The notes beneath the pieces were generated by a model. That model saw nothing but the letters and a program-made list of their open reading frames with translations. It searched no databases and was not told where the DNA came from. A program made the translations under genes and the position numbers. From Anaeromonas gelatinilytica (lineage in GTDB: Bacteria; Bacillota; Clostridia; Tissierellales; SIT17), in NCBI RefSeq assembly GCF_016820635.1, contig NZ_WSFU01000039.1, positions 1-38,493 on the forward strand: a stretch of DNA of 38,493 nt, written 5' to 3'. This document shows positions 16,801 to 24,079 of the stretch, in pieces (within the stretch, counting starts at the first letter, position 1; the number at the start of each line of letters is the position of its first letter).

Positions 16801-18763
16801 TATATCAGATGAATTAAATATATATTTATATCCTGAAGATATACCAATAAATATAGCTAACTCAGAAGATTTAAAAAAACTAAAAAAATGCTTTAATAAC
16901 CTAGAAATATATATTGTTGTTGGTAGTGATGTTATTCTAAATGCATCCTCTTATAAGATAAATAAATTAAATCAATCCATAAATAATTTTTCCCATATAA
17001 TATTTGAAAGAGAAGGAATCTCTTATTCCAAAAATGATAATAATGAATTAGAAAATAGAATAAATGAGATTAAAGGTAATACTATAAGACTTTCACTGCC
17101 TCAGAAATATAAAAATATTAGTTCTACTCAAATCAGGGAATACATTGATGAAAATAGGGATATATCAGAATTAATTGATCCTATAGCTCAAACATATATA
17201 TATGAAACTGGAGTATATAGAAGAGAACCCCAATATAAAACACTAATTCAAACTCAATCCATTGATATAGATATAATAGATAATATTACAGATAAACTAT
17301 TAGCTAAACTTTCATCATCAGTTTTAAATAAACATGATAACGCTTTTGAATCATTAAAAAAAATTAAACATGAATTACATCCTAGAATAATTGTCTTAAG
17401 AGATATGAAAAATAATAATAAGATTATTGGATTCTCCATATTTCACTGGGTAAGATCTAGTAATTTATTTAATCAATTTAATGATAATAATATTTCAGAA
17501 TATATAAGAGAAAACTCAGTAGGACGAATAGTTTGTATTGATGGTATATTCATAGATAATAATACTAACTTTAAAAATACAGAACAAATAATCTTAACCG
17601 AAACATTATCTTTATGCTTAGCAAAAGATTATACTTATTGTATTTTTAGAAATATTATACCTTCTTATCCAACAAAATCTATACATGAGATATTAGGCCT
17701 ACAAGGATTTGTTAAACTTTCCTTTGGAGATGAAGATAAAACAATATATGTAGTAAATATGACTAATCCTTGCACTTTAAATTTAGACCTAGAATCAATT
17801 ATAAAAGAACCGTTTAAAAGTAATAAAAATATACAAAAAGCTATAAGAAGATCCCGTAAAAGACTACAAAGATCACTAACTGAATTATATCCAAGTCAAT
17901 TAATACTTTCTTTTGACCGAGATATGTTATATAAAAAAATGATTAAAAAAATTTGTGAAACTAATAATATACCTACCAAAAAGATTATTCCAAAAACTTA
18001 TGGAAAAAAAATGTGTGTTCCCTTTGGAAGTATACTAAATGGACATATTGTTCCTAATACGGTAACAAAATCAATGCATACTGAAAAAATGTATACACCA
18101 GACATTGAAAAATTTAATATTGAACCTTTCCCTTATTATATGAGTTTAGAAAATCAAATAAAAATGATTAACTCTTTTGATAGACCTATAATTTTAGTAG
18201 ATGATCTATTAAACAAGGGCTATAGAATAAAAGCTATCGATCCTTTGTTAAATAAAGAAAATATAGATGTAAGTAAAATTATAGTAGGTATTCTTTCTAG
18301 TAGGGGTAAAGAATTAATGGATATTCAAAATCGCCAAGTAGATTCTGCTTATTTCATACCAAACTTAAAAGTTTGGTTTAATGAAAGTGCTCTCTATCCT
18401 TTTATAGGTGGAGATACTGTATGGAGAGGTTATACTCCTGAGCGCAATCTTTTACCCTCTATTAATTTTACTTTACCTTATACATCACCAATTTTTATAA
18501 AAGGTACAAGTAATAGAACTCTATATGAATTATCAAAAACATCAATATATAATTCTATTGATATCCTTTCCACGCTTGAAGTAGAATATCAAAAAATACA
18601 TTCGAGAAATTTAACACTTAAACATTTAAGTGAAGTATTCATTTATCCTAGATATCCTGACCCAGGAAAAAATATTAAATATGATATAAATCTAAAGGCA
18701 TCAGGATATTTAAAAAATGATTTAGAACAACTTAAACGTATTGAAGACATCATAAAAAGATAA
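13874..18763 (+). CDS. Giant HD - helical repeat - NMNAT-like - GNAT-like - PRTase-like fusion protein
   Basis: 1629 residues, intact, AGGAGGT before the ATG. (a) About 150-330: HD-type domain with H185, H219-D220 (GHDIGKYG), H261 (NHSTWD) and D282. (b) About 380-900: alpha-helical, HEAT-like repeats (RKQSAELIGALIA; PEIRLSALERVYNLL; VRNHAGEALLKIF). (c) About 920-1110: nicotinate-mononucleotide adenylyltransferase fold with GTFDPFSLSH (927-936) and ISSTQIRE (1082-1089), then a NadD-like ending YIYETGVY. The HxGH of NadD is here SLSH, so only the second His remains. (d) About 1130-1310: mixed alpha/beta segment resembling an acetyltransferase. (e) About 1400-1560: type I phosphoribosyltransferase-like, PRPP loop IILVDDLLNKG (1439-1449). 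Cytoplasmic. All recognisable domains handle nucleotides or phosphates, suggesting nucleotide or cofactor synthesis or salvage; the product is unknown. Domains b and d are less sure than a, c and e. Confidence 0.8.
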   Translation: MNNSALWNLYTKISNKILNLNDIKEMKDKSLSKHIKIYLRKDIFLEKLKIMINSEDLSTNATFDLISPLIQIFDNKEKNEWLHYFYNYLLSKSFPKAVKIQLLDKYKLPSEIFITTFRVLTDYEINNKNRLPDSRYPMNFISDSEIKNLNITSEYKRFKKTFKKNYIYELMKLHQDITGHTTLNHVTGVHYLAMHISKQLYKLNLPVDLGRVSGAAAGHDIGKYGCKGEELKRVPYLHYFYTDQWFKNNNLEYIGHIATNHSTWDLELENLPIESLILIYSDFRVKNKMYNNKSRMHIYSLKDSFDVILSKLDDVDEKKEKRYTKVYGKLKDFENYMIDLGISIDTTIPGPNPVDKRYYALMNKEDIVDNLKYRAIEHNIYLMNKLKSESSLSSILEIARSENDWKKLRGYLNIFEEYSTYLTQKQKLITLKFLYELLIHKEEDIRKQSAELIGALIAMYDEEYRKEVPNDIKQKNSELTSYELLDNYINLILYPDHKILDVHKRWIGYSLRILMKSILSYCRDIQRKNFRNILLKYYSHALNENEDVQFYLLQTVKYIPFDKGNEEPLNKMFDFILLMLNSNNPEIRLSALERVYNLLFRIRENSKFTENLIKMMSNNVIASEIPAENFLKFKMARKLNLELNIIEHYKKYYEDDFAKNSEIFLKNLKTATDWITKKIHIELLLENVIQNTDKNIIHTAMHFTNLIKVSAVENVRNHAGEALLKIFPFLSLDQRNDVTIELLRALEIQGYHFTKYIPDYLGQLILYLQPTELDELIEDFIEKIKSSNTQIQFLILKTVGVTIQNYSNYNNIFSEEKTIYKSRFLKLLGVLLNGLASYDMQVKQESFRIIGSEIFGSEIITMKEKHNIFKLISKKILTLLPSKDENELWFLNNAASLNNIYRFISDYTFSNGKIQIQPKEKIAFFPGTFDPFSLSHKEIAKKISNLGFEVYLQVDEFSWSKRTQPHKIRRKIIDMSISDELNIYLYPEDIPINIANSEDLKKLKKCFNNLEIYIVVGSDVILNASSYKINKLNQSINNFSHIIFEREGISYSKNDNNELENRINEIKGNTIRLSLPQKYKNISSTQIREYIDENRDISELIDPIAQTYIYETGVYRREPQYKTLIQTQSIDIDIIDNITDKLLAKLSSSVLNKHDNAFESLKKIKHELHPRIIVLRDMKNNNKIIGFSIFHWVRSSNLFNQFNDNNISEYIRENSVGRIVCIDGIFIDNNTNFKNTEQIILTETLSLCLAKDYTYCIFRNIIPSYPTKSIHEILGLQGFVKLSFGDEDKTIYVVNMTNPCTLNLDLESIIKEPFKSNKNIQKAIRRSRKRLQRSLTELYPSQLILSFDRDMLYKKMIKKICETNNIPTKKIIPKTYGKKMCVPFGSILNGHIVPNTVTKSMHTEKMYTPDIEKFNIEPFPYYMSLENQIKMINSFDRPIILVDDLLNKGYRIKAIDPLLNKENIDVSKIIVGILSSRGKELMDIQNRQVDSAYFIPNLKVWFNESALYPFIGGDTVWRGYTPERNLLPSINFTLPYTSPIFIKGTSNRTLYELSKTSIYNSIDILSTLEVEYQKIHSRNLTLKHLSEVFIYPRYPDPGKNIKYDINLKASGYLKNDLEQLKRIEDIIKR

Positions 18764-18773
18764 GAGGTGTATT

Positions 18774-20009
18774 ATGAATTTATATCAAATAGATAAAAAT
18801 ATTTATGGCTTTTCATATCAAGAATACAATTTTAAAAAGGCTAAAAAAGAAAATTTGATTAATTCTGATAAAATTTATTATTTGTTTAAAAATGACCCAT
18901 TAAAAAGCAGGAGAAGTTATATTGTTTCTTCTCCTTCGCTACTATCATTAAAAAAAGAAGATATAAATATTTTAAATAATAATAAAGATAATATAGATAT
19001 ATATGAATGGATTGAAGAAAAAATAAATTCTAAAAAAATTATTGCTATAAATCTAAATTATCCAAATTGGAAAGATATTTTATATCAGAAATCAAGAAAA
19101 AGTTGGAATATAAATGTCTTGGCACTAGGAAATGTAGGTACAACTTTACTTACTGGATTAAAACTTTTAGGTGGAAATAAAATCTCAAGAATAGGTATAT
19201 ATGATAGAACTCTAGAAAAGCAAAAAAGATGGGAAATGGAGATGAATCAAGTATATTCTGCATTTAATTATAATACTCCTGAAGTGGAAATAATAAGTAG
19301 GGATAAAATATTTGATTGTGATATGTTTGTATTTTGTGCTTCTAAATCAGTTCCAAAAGTAGGTAGTAATATAAAAGATGTAAGAATGGCTCAATTTGAA
19401 AGCAATTCTGATATTATAAAAGAATATGCTATCCAAGCTAGAAAAGAAAATTTCAAAGGAATATTTGCAGTAGTATCTGACCCAGTAGATTTATTATCTA
19501 AAGTAGCATTTTTAGAAAGCAATAAAAATAAAAATGGAGACTATGACTTTAATGGTTTATCTCCCGAACAAATCAGAGGTTATGGACTAGGCGTAATGAA
19601 TGCTCGAGCAGTCTACTATGCTAAAAAAAATCCAGAATTAAATCACTTTCTTACAGAAGGAAGAGCATATGGTCCTCATGGTGAAGGACTCATTATAGCT
19701 GATAGTATAAAAAATTATAATGAAAATCTATCTATGAAACTAACAGCCAAAGCAAAAAATGCTAATCTAGAAATGAGAAAACTAGGTTATAAACCTTATA
19801 TTGCTCCGGCTCTCTCCTCTGGTGCTCTATCTATTATAGATACTATAGACGAAAAATGGCATTATAGTTCTACATTTATAGGAGGTGTCTTCATGGGATG
19901 TAAAAATAGACTAATTAATAATAGTATTGAAATTGAATCTATTGAAATGAATAATAAACTATTTGAAAGAATTAAAAAATCATATGAAAATTTAGGAGAA
20001 ATAATATGA
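18774..20009 (+). CDS. Divergent lactate/malate dehydrogenase-like protein
   Basis: 411 residues, ten bases after the giant gene with AGAGGTG as ribosome site. The first 110 residues are an unrecognised extension. Then a Rossmann fold, NVLALGNVGTTLLTGLKLLG, with an acidic end GIYDR; VVSDPVDLLSKVAFL corresponds to the TNPVDILT block of LDH/MDH; GYGLGVMNARAVYYAKK to the helix with catalytic Asp and Arg; and GRAYGPHGEG to GEHGD with the catalytic His. By eye the Arg and His are kept, but the Asp that partners the His is not at its place, and the first Gly of GxGxxG is Ala. It is probably an NAD(P)-dependent dehydrogenase for an unusual hydroxy acid, or it has a changed chemistry. Confidence 0.75.
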   Translation: MNLYQIDKNIYGFSYQEYNFKKAKKENLINSDKIYYLFKNDPLKSRRSYIVSSPSLLSLKKEDINILNNNKDNIDIYEWIEEKINSKKIIAINLNYPNWKDILYQKSRKSWNINVLALGNVGTTLLTGLKLLGGNKISRIGIYDRTLEKQKRWEMEMNQVYSAFNYNTPEVEIISRDKIFDCDMFVFCASKSVPKVGSNIKDVRMAQFESNSDIIKEYAIQARKENFKGIFAVVSDPVDLLSKVAFLESNKNKNGDYDFNGLSPEQIRGYGLGVMNARAVYYAKKNPELNHFLTEGRAYGPHGEGLIIADSIKNYNENLSMKLTAKAKNANLEMRKLGYKPYIAPALSSGALSIIDTIDEKWHYSSTFIGGVFMGCKNRLINNSIEIESIEMNNKLFERIKKSYENLGEII

Positions 20010-21064
20010 AAAAAATACATTTAATTATGCCAGAAAACCCATCAATTTTTTTAAGAAAAATGGTTAAAAATACTATCAAAAATCAAGAGTACGTTCTTAT
20101 TACAAATGAAGATAATTTACTAAATTTAAAAAACAAAAAAATATTATTCGCTGTGGAATTAGATAATGCCGGTAAAAATATTGGAATCGATAAATTATTT
20201 AGCAAACTATTTCAATTAGGTAATGATTCTTTAAAAGACTCAATAGGCTCTGTCTTAGTAAATAATTCCTATAATGAACTCTATACTAAAACGATTGCTC
20301 AAGATATAATTTTTGATAGTAATAGATTAGGCTGTGAGTTCCCAGGAAGACCTTTAGTTGAAGCCACTTCTACCTTAGCAAACATGAGTACTCTATCTAA
20401 AACTATGAATATATCATTAGAAAAAGCTTGTTTTAAATCCTGTGAAATTCTAGGAGAAAATTTAATAAATTATGAACAGAAAAAATTCAATAATCCTAAG
20501 TTATTAGTTCTTCACTCTAGCAATTATTCTACATCAAATACATTAAGACTTTGGAGAATGATAAAAAAACATCTAAAGGATATTGACATAAAAGAAATAC
20601 ATATTGAAAATGGTACCATTAGAGATTGTATAGGCTGCTCTTATAAAACGTGTAAACACTATGGTCAACAAACAAGTTGTTTTTATGGTGGTATTATGGT
20701 AGAAGAAGTTTATCCAGCTATATTAAATTCAGATAGTATACTTTGGATTTGTCCTAATTATAATGATGCTATATCCGCAAATTTAAAAGCTGTCATTAAT
20801 AGACTTACAGCTCTATTTAGAAAAACGAAATTTTATAATAAATCAATATTTAGTGTTATTGTTTCCGGTAACTCTGGAGGAGATGCTTTATCAAAACAAT
20901 TAATAAGTGCTTTAAATATAAATAAAACTTTTAGACTGCCTCCAAAATTCAGTATCATGGCCACAGCTAATGATAAAGATGCTATTTTAGATGTTCCTTA
21001 TATTGAAGATAAAGCTAAAAACTTTGCTATTAAAATAAAAAATTATCTTCTAAAAGAAATATAG
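20006..21064 (+). CDS. Flavodoxin-fold NAD(P)H-dependent oxidoreductase with Cys cluster
   Basis: 352 residues; its ATG overlaps the previous stop (ATGA). Residues 1-155 are a domain I do not recognise, with LGCEFPGRPLVEAT near residue 112. From about 165 the protein is an NADPH-dependent FMN reductase/flavodoxin: phosphate-binding SSNYSTSNTLRLW, then ICPNYNDAISANLKAVINRL and VIVSGNSGGDALS. A set DCIGCSYKTCKHYGQQTSC (C-x2-C-x4-C-x8-C) sits after the second strand, where iron-sulfur flavoproteins carry their cluster ligands, although the spacing differs. Probably reduces or oxidises an intermediate of the same pathway as its two upstream partners, using FMN and perhaps an Fe-S centre. Confidence 0.75.
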   Translation: MKKIHLIMPENPSIFLRKMVKNTIKNQEYVLITNEDNLLNLKNKKILFAVELDNAGKNIGIDKLFSKLFQLGNDSLKDSIGSVLVNNSYNELYTKTIAQDIIFDSNRLGCEFPGRPLVEATSTLANMSTLSKTMNISLEKACFKSCEILGENLINYEQKKFNNPKLLVLHSSNYSTSNTLRLWRMIKKHLKDIDIKEIHIENGTIRDCIGCSYKTCKHYGQQTSCFYGGIMVEEVYPAILNSDSILWICPNYNDAISANLKAVINRLTALFRKTKFYNKSIFSVIVSGNSGGDALSKQLISALNINKTFRLPPKFSIMATANDKDAILDVPYIEDKAKNFAIKIKNYLLKEI

Positions 21065-21089
21065 GTACTTACTTTGCAAGTACCTATAT
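21059..21089. terminator. Bidirectional terminator between the operon and relQ
   Basis: ATATAGGTACTT - ACTTTGC - AAGTACCTATAT, a 12-bp perfect stem overlapping both convergent stop codons (plus gene ends at 21064, relQ at 21084). Confidence 0.8.
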
Positions 21090-21890
21090 CGTTGTATCAA
21101 TATTATATTTTTTGGCTAATTTATCCAATCTCCTTTTAAAATTTCTTAATTCATTAAAATCTCCCCGCTCTTGCACATGAAAAAATTCTTCTCTATATTC
21201 ATCAATTTCATTTATTTTAGCAGTAAAATATAAAGCTTGAAGTTCAGATAATATATCTGCAATTAAACTGCTTTTAACTTGAAATATCTCTTGAGATTCA
21301 ATTATTTCTTCTCTAATTTCTGACATTTCTTGATCTAATTTTGATGCTGCCTCAGCAGCATTCTTAAGTTTAATTTTAATATGCTCAGGCATATTAGCCT
21401 CAAATTTGTAATTTAAAGAATGTTCAATAGTTGCCCAAAAATTCATAGCTAATGTCCTTATTTGAATTTCAGCTAATATATCTTTTTCTCCAAAGGCAGT
21501 ATAAACAGGATACTTTATAATTATATGATAACTCCTATAACCACTCTTTTTTTCATTTGTTATATAATCCTTCTCATAAGCTATCTTAAAATCTTTACCA
21601 TCTCTATCTCTTATTAAATTTACAACCTTATCAATATCCTCAACTAATTGACACATAATCCTAATACCTGCTATATCTTCCATTTGTTCAGATATTTTAT
21701 CCATTGGAATATCTAACTTTTTCGCCTTATCTAATATACTGGATATCTTCTTTACTCTTCCTGTAACAAACTCTATAGGTGAATATTTATCCATTTTCCG
21801 ATATTCATTTCTTATACTCTTAAATTTTATTTTAAGTTCCTCTACAGATTGATTATAGGGTATAAGAAACTGTTTCCAATCTTGTATCAT
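21084..21890 (-). CDS. relQ: Small alarmone synthetase (RelQ/YjbM type)
   Basis: 268 residues starting MIQDWKQFLIPYN, where AAAGGTAG lies before the ATG. The RelA/SpoT synthetase core is present: TGRVKKISSILDKAK, DIAGIRIMCQLVEDI, SGYRSYHIIIKYP and EIQIRTLAMNFWATIEHSL. There are no HD hydrolase, TGS or ACT domains, so this is a stand-alone synthetase making (p)ppGpp from ATP and GDP/GTP. The C-terminal helical extension (HVQERGDFNELRNFKRRL) is typical of RelQ tetramers. Slightly longer than Bacillus YjbM. Confidence 0.92.
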   Translation of the reverse strand: MIQDWKQFLIPYNQSVEELKIKFKSIRNEYRKMDKYSPIEFVTGRVKKISSILDKAKKLDIPMDKISEQMEDIAGIRIMCQLVEDIDKVVNLIRDRDGKDFKIAYEKDYITNEKKSGYRSYHIIIKYPVYTAFGEKDILAEIQIRTLAMNFWATIEHSLNYKFEANMPEHIKIKLKNAAEAASKLDQEMSEIREEIIESQEIFQVKSSLIADILSELQALYFTAKINEIDEYREEFFHVQERGDFNELRNFKRRLDKLAKKYNIDTTI

Positions 21891-21976
21891 GTTATCACTA
21901 CCTTTCATCATAACAATGATAATTAATATATTCTATATATAATAGACTAATATTTTTTAATAAATACTAATGGATC

Positions 21977-23368
21977 TTAAAATTCTGCTGATTTTGATGT
22001 TCTTGGAAAAGAAATTACATCTCTAATATTAGACATACCTGTCAAATACATTATTATTCTTTCAAACCCAAGACCAAATCCTGCATGTTTAGTAGTACCA
22101 TATTTTCTTAAATCCATATACCACCAATAATCATCTTCATTAAGACCAAACTCTCTAATTTTCTCTTCTAGTTTATCTAAGCGTTCTTCCCTTTGACTAC
22201 CTCCAATTATTTCTCCAACTCCAGGAACTAATAAATCCATGGCTGCTACTGTTTTATTGTCATCATTTAATCTCATATAAAATGCTTTTATATCCTTCGG
22301 ATAATCAGTTACAAAAACAGGCTTATTAAAGATTTTTTCTGTTAAATATCTTTCATGTTCTGTTTGAAGATCAGTACCCCATTCCACAGGAAATTCAAAA
22401 CTATATTTATATTTTTTCAATATTTCTATTGCCTTAGTATACGTTATTTTCTCAAAATTAGAATTTACTACATTTTTTAATCTTTCAATAAGAGCTTTAT
22501 CAATGAATTTATTAAAAAATTCTAATTCCTCTTTTGCATTTTCCATAACATATTTAATAATATATTTCATCATATCTTCTGCTAATTCCATATCATCTTG
22601 AAGATCAGCAAAAGCAATTTCAGGTTCTACCATCCAAAATTCTGCTGCATGTCTTGGAGTATTTGAATTTTCTGCTCTAAAAGTAGGTCCAAAAGTATAA
22701 ACATTTCTAAATGCTTGAGCGTAAGTTTCTGCCGCTAATTGACCACTTACAGTTAGCCCTGTTTCTTTTCCAAAAAAATCTAAACTATAATCAACATTTC
22801 CTTCTTCACCTAATTTAATGTTCCTAAGATCTAAAGATGTTACTCTAAACATTTCTCCTGCTCCCTCAGCATCACTAGTAGTGATAATAGGTGTTTGAGT
22901 GTATACAAAATTTCTCTCTTGAAAAAATTTATGTATAGCATAAGCTACTAATGATCTAACTCTAAATACAGCTGAAAAGGTATTACTTCTTGGTCTTAAA
23001 TGAGCAATAGTTCTCAAATATTCAAAACTATGTCTCTTTTTTTGCAATGGATATTCACTAGAAGATTCACCTTCAACTTCTACTTTACTTGCCTGTATTT
23101 CAAATGGCTGTTTAGCATCAGGAGTCAATACTAACTTCCCTGTCACTATTATAGCACTACTTATAGCTAATTTTGTAATCTCTTTAAAGTTATTTAAATC
23201 ATTTCCAATAACTATTTGTATTCCTTTAAAAAAAGTACCATCATTTATCTCTATAAAACCAAAATTTTTAGAACCTCTAGAAGTTCTAATCCATCCTGAT
23301 ACTTTTATTTCCTTATCACTAAAGTCTTCTTTGTTTTTATATATTTCTCTTATTAATGTAGTTTTCAT
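21977..23368 (-). CDS. asnS: Asparaginyl-tRNA synthetase
   Basis: 463 residues, class II. N-terminal OB-fold anticodon-binding domain ([20 protein letters not shown]), motif 2 region [24 protein letters not shown] and motif 3 [15 protein letters not shown]. The C-terminus PRTSKSAEF is typical of AsnRS. The second ATG (23368) is preferred since GGAGG lies six bases before it. Charges tRNA-Asn directly. Expression is controlled by the T-box leader just upstream. Confidence 0.95.
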   Translation of the reverse strand: MKTTLIREIYKNKEDFSDKEIKVSGWIRTSRGSKNFGFIEINDGTFFKGIQIVIGNDLNNFKEITKLAISSAIIVTGKLVLTPDAKQPFEIQASKVEVEGESSSEYPLQKKRHSFEYLRTIAHLRPRSNTFSAVFRVRSLVAYAIHKFFQERNFVYTQTPIITTSDAEGAGEMFRVTSLDLRNIKLGEEGNVDYSLDFFGKETGLTVSGQLAAETYAQAFRNVYTFGPTFRAENSNTPRHAAEFWMVEPEIAFADLQDDMELAEDMMKYIIKYVMENAKEELEFFNKFIDKALIERLKNVVNSNFEKITYTKAIEILKKYKYSFEFPVEWGTDLQTEHERYLTEKIFNKPVFVTDYPKDIKAFYMRLNDDNKTVAAMDLLVPGVGEIIGGSQREERLDKLEEKIREFGLNEDDYWWYMDLRKYGTTKHAGFGLGFERIIMYLTGMSNIRDVISFPRTSKSAEF

Positions 23369-23399
23369 ATTCATCCTCCTCTAAGTTTTTCTACAAATA

Positions 23400-23632
23400 G
23401 AAAAATCCTCTCTTCCCTATAAGGGACGAAAAGATTCCGCGGTACCACCCTAGTTGCCCATTGGCCAACTTATTAAAGTAACGGATTGATTCCGTCTAAG
23501 CCTACTGTCCATAAGATTTCGGTTAGAAACTCAAGGATGTTTTTCAATATAGGATACATGTTGAACTCTCACCACAATCAACTCGCTAAAATGTCTGCCT
23601 ATATCTACTCTTCCTATCATAGTCTATAAATA
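23400..23632 (-). promoter_or_regulatory. T-box riboswitch (Asn specifier)
   Basis: The minus strand carries the T-box core AGGGTGGTACCGCGGAA (23435-23451) followed by a terminator hairpin (CCC-TTAT-AGGG extended stem, then a T run at 23401-23405). Upstream is stem I starting near AGGAAGAGTAG, with the AGCGAG and GGTGAGAG elements; the 3' side of stem I reads TTTCTAACCGAA, giving AAC (23522-23524) as the specifier codon for asparagine. Uncharged tRNA-Asn should stabilise the antiterminator and switch asnS on. Confidence 0.93.
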
Positions 23633-23663
23633 TATTGTATTCCTATTTTATTATTGATATTAT

Positions 23664-23693
23664 ATTATATATATAATTATCTGTAAAGTCCAA
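23664..23693 (-). promoter_or_regulatory. Putative promoter of the asnS T-box transcript
   Basis: TTGGAC (23688-23693), 18-base spacer, TATAAT (23664-23669) on the minus strand, placed about 30 bases before stem I. The -10 area is a long AT repeat, so alternative registers are possible. Confidence 0.5.
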
Positions 23694-23886
23694 TTTTATA
23701 CTAATTTAAATAAATTTAGATTCATTATTAAAAACAAAAGAATAGGATAAATGATTTATATTAAATACGAATGATCTCTCTTTCAAATGAATACAAATTA
23801 AACAATAACGAATTAAAAGAAATAGAAAAACTAATGAAAAATAGATAAAGATGATATATTAGATTGCCTATTCAACTAATAAAATA

Positions 23887-23922
23887 AAATTTAACCATAG
23901 GAATTCTCCTATGGTTAAATTT
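23887..23922. terminator. Terminator of the FHA-SEDS-PBP stub operon
   Basis: AAATTTAACCATAGGA - ATTC - TCCTATGGTTAAATTT, 16-bp perfect stem with the stub's stop codon inside the right arm. Between this hairpin and the asnS promoter (about 23694-23886) I see no convincing gene, only a 25-codon open stretch without a ribosome binding site. Confidence 0.85.
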
Positions 23923-24079
23923 CTATATCCTGTTCCATTGTATTTCTAAAATTATTAGGATGTTTCTTTACTTTTGAAGCTTGAAATATATTAAAATAAG
24001 TTAAATAACAAATTATTATTATAAAAAGGCTAATTATAAATATAAATAATTTCATTATTCTTTTTTTATCTCTATCCAT
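23915..24079 (-). pseudogene. Penicillin-binding protein N-terminal stub
   Basis: 54 codons: MDRDKKRIMKLFIFIIS, one membrane helix, then YFNIFQASKVKKHPNNFR and NTMEQDIEI before TAA. This matches the cytoplasmic tail, anchor and first juxtamembrane residues of class B penicillin-binding proteins of the PbpA type, where the next residues would be RGSIxDRNG. The dimerisation and transpeptidase domains are absent. The ATG overlaps the stop of the SEDS gene (ATGGATAG) with GAGGAG upstream, so the stub is still translated by coupling. Most likely a deletion remnant kept because the operon terminator follows; a functional short membrane peptide is a less likely alternative. Confidence 0.65.

Noticed and set aside
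16600-17230. Calling the giant gene nadD
   Set aside because: The HxGH motif is incomplete and the domain is only about a tenth of the protein; a canonical nadD is expected elsewhere.
23770-23848. 25-codon plus-strand open frame between the PBP stub and asnS
   Set aside because: No ribosome binding site, very low sequence complexity and a frame that breaks immediately; chance in AT-rich DNA is likely.
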